Source of the DNA: Ehrlichia sp028752135
GTDB lineage: Bacteria > Pseudomonadota > Alphaproteobacteria > Rickettsiales > Anaplasmataceae
Direction: 5' to 3'
Length of the DNA stretch: 64,000 bases
NCBI GenBank assembly: GCA_028752135.1
Contig: CP082782.1
Location: 806,001 to 870,000, forward strand
Shown: one piece after another, positions 60,430-64,000 of the stretch
How positions within the stretch are numbered: the first letter of the stretch is position 1
Layout of the letters: every line of letters starts with the position of its first letter
Position numbers and translations under genes: made by a program
Notes under the pieces: model-generated
What the model was told of the DNA's origin: nothing
What the model saw: the letters and a program-made list of their open reading frames with translations, nothing else
The model's database searches: none

Positions 60430-61728
60430 CTATTTCTGGATGTTCAGATCACCATTACCTGCTTGTAGAGGATTTATGTTTATTTCTGATAATAACTGTG
60501 ATGATTCTAATTTTAATTCATCATTACCGCTTTGTTGAGTTGTACTTTTATTTAAGGTATCATCACTTGTTGTATGAGTACATTCTTTAGATTGTAAAGG
60601 TGACATTATTTCATAAATATCACTATTCTTAGTAGGTTCTAATGGTGACATTATTTCATAAATATCACTATTCTTAGTAGGTTCTAATGGTGACATTATT
60701 TCATAAATATCACTATTCTTAGTAGGTTCTGATGGTGACATTATTTCATAAATATCACTATTCTTAGTAGGTTCTGATGGCGATTCCATTGCTCGATGAG
60801 TCTTACATACCATATCTTTACCATGCCCAAGATAAAAAATACAATCTTTAACATCAGGGCTTTTTGAATCTTCAGAACTATTATCTGATACAGAACTACA
60901 TGCTTGTGCTCTACTTGAAAAGTGATTTTTAAGATCTGTAATAAGTGCTTCATGCTTTAGTACATGCTCATCATCAGTATTTTCTAATACTGCTAATAAT
61001 CGTAGTGCCTCTCTTTCTTCTGACAAATCACTATCAACACTATCACTTGAATGTTTTATTGAAAAATATTTTTTAAACTTCTGGAGCGCTGTATAAAAAG
61101 AATAACTATAACGTGGTTGTACTTCAACAGATGCTGCTGCTCCTAAACATGATAAATCTTCTTTTGAAGAATACTTGTCATCTGAATGCTCTCTAGAAGA
61201 ATTTTCTTTTTGTCTGGCATTTTTAGCACTTTCAGGTAATGTTATTTCTTCTAATCCTAGATGTTGTAACTCTTGCAAAATAGAAAATTGATCAATTATA
61301 CTGCCTGCTTTTAAAGGCTTAACAAATACAGGGGTACCATATAATTTAATATTATTAACATACTGAAATCCTTCTTTAGAAACACCTATGCATACTTTAT
61401 CCATAAATTCACGAAGTTTTTCTTCATAAACTGAAAAGTATACATAACAATATATATTTTTTGGACAGAACTCAGAATCATAATCCAATACCTTACAAAT
61501 ATTTTCTAAAACTCCATACTTCTTTAGTGTATTAGATGAAAATTTGCAATGCAGTAAAAATTCATTATAACACTTAATATTACCACGTAATATTTTATTA
61601 CTTTGAACACCAGATGCATTGGATGTGTTAGAATTAAGACCAGATATGGAACAAACTCCTATTACTTTCACTTTATTGCTAGATACTAAAGCTTGACATA
61701 ACATGTGATTAAGCATACTACTAAACAT
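60430..61728 (-). CDS. Array paralogue 6: divergent domain plus four YEIM repeats
   Basis: The product is 432 aa. The N-terminal 165 residues are a divergent family domain (VKVIGVCSISGLNSN, GNIKCYNEFLLHCKF, IYCYVYFSVYEEKLREFMD, KLYGTPVFVKPL). The Cys-Ile-Gly motif is weakened to V-C-S-I-S-G. Residues about 170-310 are Ser/Glu-rich with charged patches (RQKENSSREHSDDKYSSKED). Residues about 316-376 are four 15-residue repeats ending NSDIYEIM. The tail is polar (QSKECTHTTSDDTLNKSTTQ). It could present phosphotyrosine sites to host proteins, which is only a hypothesis. No signal peptide is seen. Confidence 0.72.
   Translation of the reverse strand: MFSSMLNHMLCQALVSSNKVKVIGVCSISGLNSNTSNASGVQSNKILRGNIKCYNEFLLHCKFSSNTLKKYGVLENICKVLDYDSEFCPKNIYCYVYFSVYEEKLREFMDKVCIGVSKEGFQYVNNIKLYGTPVFVKPLKAGSIIDQFSILQELQHLGLEEITLPESAKNARQKENSSREHSDDKYSSKEDLSCLGAAASVEVQPRYSYSFYTALQKFKKYFSIKHSSDSVDSDLSEEREALRLLAVLENTDDEHVLKHEALITDLKNHFSSRAQACSSVSDNSSEDSKSPDVKDCIFYLGHGKDMVCKTHRAMESPSEPTKNSDIYEIMSPSEPTKNSDIYEIMSPLEPTKNSDIYEIMSPLEPTKNSDIYEIMSPLQSKECTHTTSDDTLNKSTTQQSGNDELKLESSQLLSEININPLQAGNGDLNIQK
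60601..60780 (-). repeat. Four 45-bp repeats encoding SP[SL]EPTKNSDIYEIM
   Basis: Copies at 60601, 60646, 60691 and 60736 are nearly identical; the main difference is a Ser/Leu codon. Each unit carries one tyrosine in YEIM, matching a Y-x-x-M pattern. Confidence 0.96.
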
Positions 61729-61946
61729 AAAAATACCTACTATTATTTATAAACATACATACTTTCTTATTAAGATAGGCATATAACACACCTGGAATTT
61801 AGCTATAGATCTTAATTTATTAAAACTAAATGTACTACTATTTTCTTTAATAATCTAAACAATATTAAAACTGCACTTTCTTATAAATAACCATGCCACC
61901 ACAATATGTTAAAAATACTACCTTTATTACTTCTATACTTTTTTTA

Positions 61947-63235
61947 CTAATTACTCATGCCCCTATATTGAACTTCCTTCAAAGGTGTTATATTACTGAA
62001 TAATGTATTCACTCTTCCTCCTAATCTTGAAAACATACTACCAGATGTTGTGCTACTTCCTTTGTCCTTTTCTTCTCCATCCATTGAACTAAACTTAGAA
62101 TAATTGCCTACTTTCTGCCTAGAAGAAAATAATTGCCATTTAGATACAGTTTCATCTTCATTCAATGTTTCAAGTTCTGTTTTCATGGCTTCCATAGCTA
62201 CTGATTCTGGATATAATAAAGTACCACCTGTTGGAATTGCAAAAACAACCTTGCCATATTGACTAATATTAGAAACAGAAAGATTGTCTTGAACATATAT
62301 ATCAGATAAAAATCTGTGAAGTTTATCTTCACAAACTACTAAGTATACATTAAAGGATAAAGTATTACGTCTATAAAATATGGACTCTTTTTTAAATACT
62401 TCTAAAAGGTCAACAAGTGATAAATATCCTTTTACTGTTTCGTACGGCAAAATAGACTTTAAAACAAATAAAGACTTTCCACACGGAACAGGATTAATTT
62501 TTTTAAATTTTTAGTGACGTATATTTTTAAGACTTGGCTTTGAGAATCAGTATTGCCTATACACTTCGCCTTTTTTACTATAATACTTCCACAATTATTT
62601 ATAATTTGGCCATAAATTTTATAATCTTCTAGAGATTTTTTATTCCTTATCTCTTCTTTTTGTGAGTCATAGGATATATATTTTGCTCTGAGTAAGGTAT
62701 CTATTTTAGTATCTTTTAAAGCATTACTTTCGTCGAATTGTACATCAGTACCTAATATTAAATTTTCTTTAACTAACCTAGTCATTATACAATGACCATA
62801 TATACCAACATTATCAAAACACTTTTGCTCTCCTCTAAGTATTTTAAAATATACGTCTCTTACAAAATGCTCAAGATCTTCTTCTTTTATTAAGAAATAC
62901 ATATGTACAGTATTTCTTCTTGTTGTTAGATTGCTACAACATACAGAATTACTGTTTGATAAGTCATCTTCATGCGGAACAATTTTTTCTATTTCACTAT
63001 CTGGTAAACTACATACTAATAAGAACAAAGATGCTCCACGCGGATTACAGCTAAATTCTCTACCTGCAGGATCATTAGAAAAATACACATTTAATTCACC
63101 ATTAGCTTCTGTATTTCCTATACACCAAATTTTCATTACTTTAATGTTACAAGTAAAAGCCAACTCGAGAGATATTGTACTATTATTATTGTGTAATTCT
63201 TCTCTATTATTACCTAGCATAATATCTATAACCAT
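61947..63235 (-). pseudogene. Array paralogue 7: two-domain protein, frameshifted at a T7 run
   Basis: Frames 62459-63235 and 61947-62450 are one gene of about 430 aa. Adding one base to the T7 run at 62498-62504 gives NLKKINPVPCGKSLFVLKSI, restoring the family signature exactly at the break. Domain 1 has IWCIGNTEANGELNVYFSND, SCNPRGASLFLLVCSLPDSE, VHMYFLIKEEDLEHFVRDVY and GIYGHCIMTRLV. Domain 2 has KAKCIGNTDSQSQVLKIYVT, the junction segment, NVYLVVCEDKLHRFLSDIYV and SQYGKVVFAIPT. The C-terminal 90 residues are Ser/Gly-rich with no repeats. I chose the ATG at 63235; one four codons later is equally good. Function is unknown. Confidence 0.65.
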
Positions 63236-64000
63236 AATTTACACACATTTATTGTAAGACATTACAGAAAACTTTTCAATATATTTAAAAAATTAATTTA
63301 GAAAGTACTATCCAAACTATATTTTTCTTATATCCTAAATTTACAAATGTCTTTAAGTTGTTCTTATTAGTATTTTAACTATCATTTTAATATAATTACT
63401 TTATTTCTCATATTTTCATTATCAATACTTAATAAAATATCTAAATTTCCTAAACATAAATTTATTACAGCATCTGCAAAAAATAACATTAAATAATGTG
63501 TCTATTACGTATTATAAATGCTTTGTTTTTCACTCAATAATTATTTGATATAGAATACCCACAATTGATATACATATTTCCAAATGTATGATAAATATTT
63601 AGTTTGGCCCTTTTATATTATACATACCATCATATTTATTTTTAACGTTTTCAACACTCTTCATAAAATGTCGAAGTATGTGATTTTGTCTTAGATTTCA
63701 TAATCCTTTCAATGCCTTGTTTCGAACGTCTCATAAACATAAAAACTTAATATCCTACACGAACACTTCAAATTAAAAATTCTTTATAGACTTATGTATA
63801 CTTCATTTATAAGATCCTTAAAAGTTGTTCACCATAAACTAAAAGTATACATAATATATATCTAGATAATGCTTACACTCATAATTCAAAAATCATAAAA
63901 TTTTCTAAAACTAATTAGTTGTATGATATGGTAATTCACAATGGCAGTAAGCTATTCCTTTTTAAAACAGATATGTTGAATATGATATTAATGCCATAAA
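63236..64000. other. Non-coding sequence to the window edge
   Basis: About 765 bp upstream of paralogue 7 contain no frame, RNA or repeat that I can support. The promoter of paralogue 7 should lie in its left part. Confidence 0.4.

Overview
The window looks like chromosome from an obligate intracellular Rickettsiales bacterium of the genus Ehrlichia. The support is a very A+T-rich sequence, long non-coding gaps, a giant ankyrin protein, tandem-repeat proteins with acidic/serine-rich tails, a dispersed NADH dehydrogenase gene set, a class I lysyl-tRNA synthetase and a complete ISC iron-sulfur cluster locus. I cannot fix the species by eye; the E. canis / E. chaffeensis group is my guess.

Layout. 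1-9442: the 5' part of rpoH (minus), divergent long-form hpf, then a giant ankyrin-repeat protein in two overlapping frames. 9829-24100: housekeeping genes (atpG, folE, tldE/pmbA, ferredoxin-NADP reductase, ksgA, tRNA-Thr, tpiA, a TAXI solute-binding protein, tsaD, an RDD membrane protein, folB, mdh, rpiB, ubiG, ccmH). 24049-31603 (minus): a DUF2125-type protein, then the ISC operon, read from its promoter as iscR-iscS fusion, iscS, iscU, iscA, hscB, hscA, fdx. 31941-48735: an alpha/beta hydrolase, lysK, a BamE-like lipoprotein, a pair of four-helix membrane proteins, truA, pyrB, gyrB, and complex I genes nuoG-nuoH and nuoD-nuoE as two separate units. 49345-64000: an accessory region with long gaps, a repeat-bearing membrane protein with perfect 12-bp GAAN repeats, and seven tandem minus-strand paralogues.

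The most unusual feature is that paralogue array (52325-63235). Its members share a domain with the signature CIG-[NHT] ... L-x-[IV]-Y ... G-x-S-[LMV]-F-L-L. Two members carry two copies of the domain. Different members have gained different repeats or tails: eight LDGQDQAE repeats, four repeats each ending in a YEIM tetrapeptide, or a Ser-rich tail. I did not recognise a described family; it looks like a lineage-specific set of candidate secreted or surface proteins.

A second window-wide pattern is the number of broken reading frames: the ankyrin gene, folE, tsaD, an RDD gene, one membrane protein, one orphan and four array paralogues. Most are repaired by adding or removing one base, usually in an A/T homopolymer. 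Because folE and tsaD are housekeeping genes, homopolymer-length sequencing error is a serious explanation alongside real decay or slippage. Merged coordinates below give the inferred intact gene, and each break is stated.
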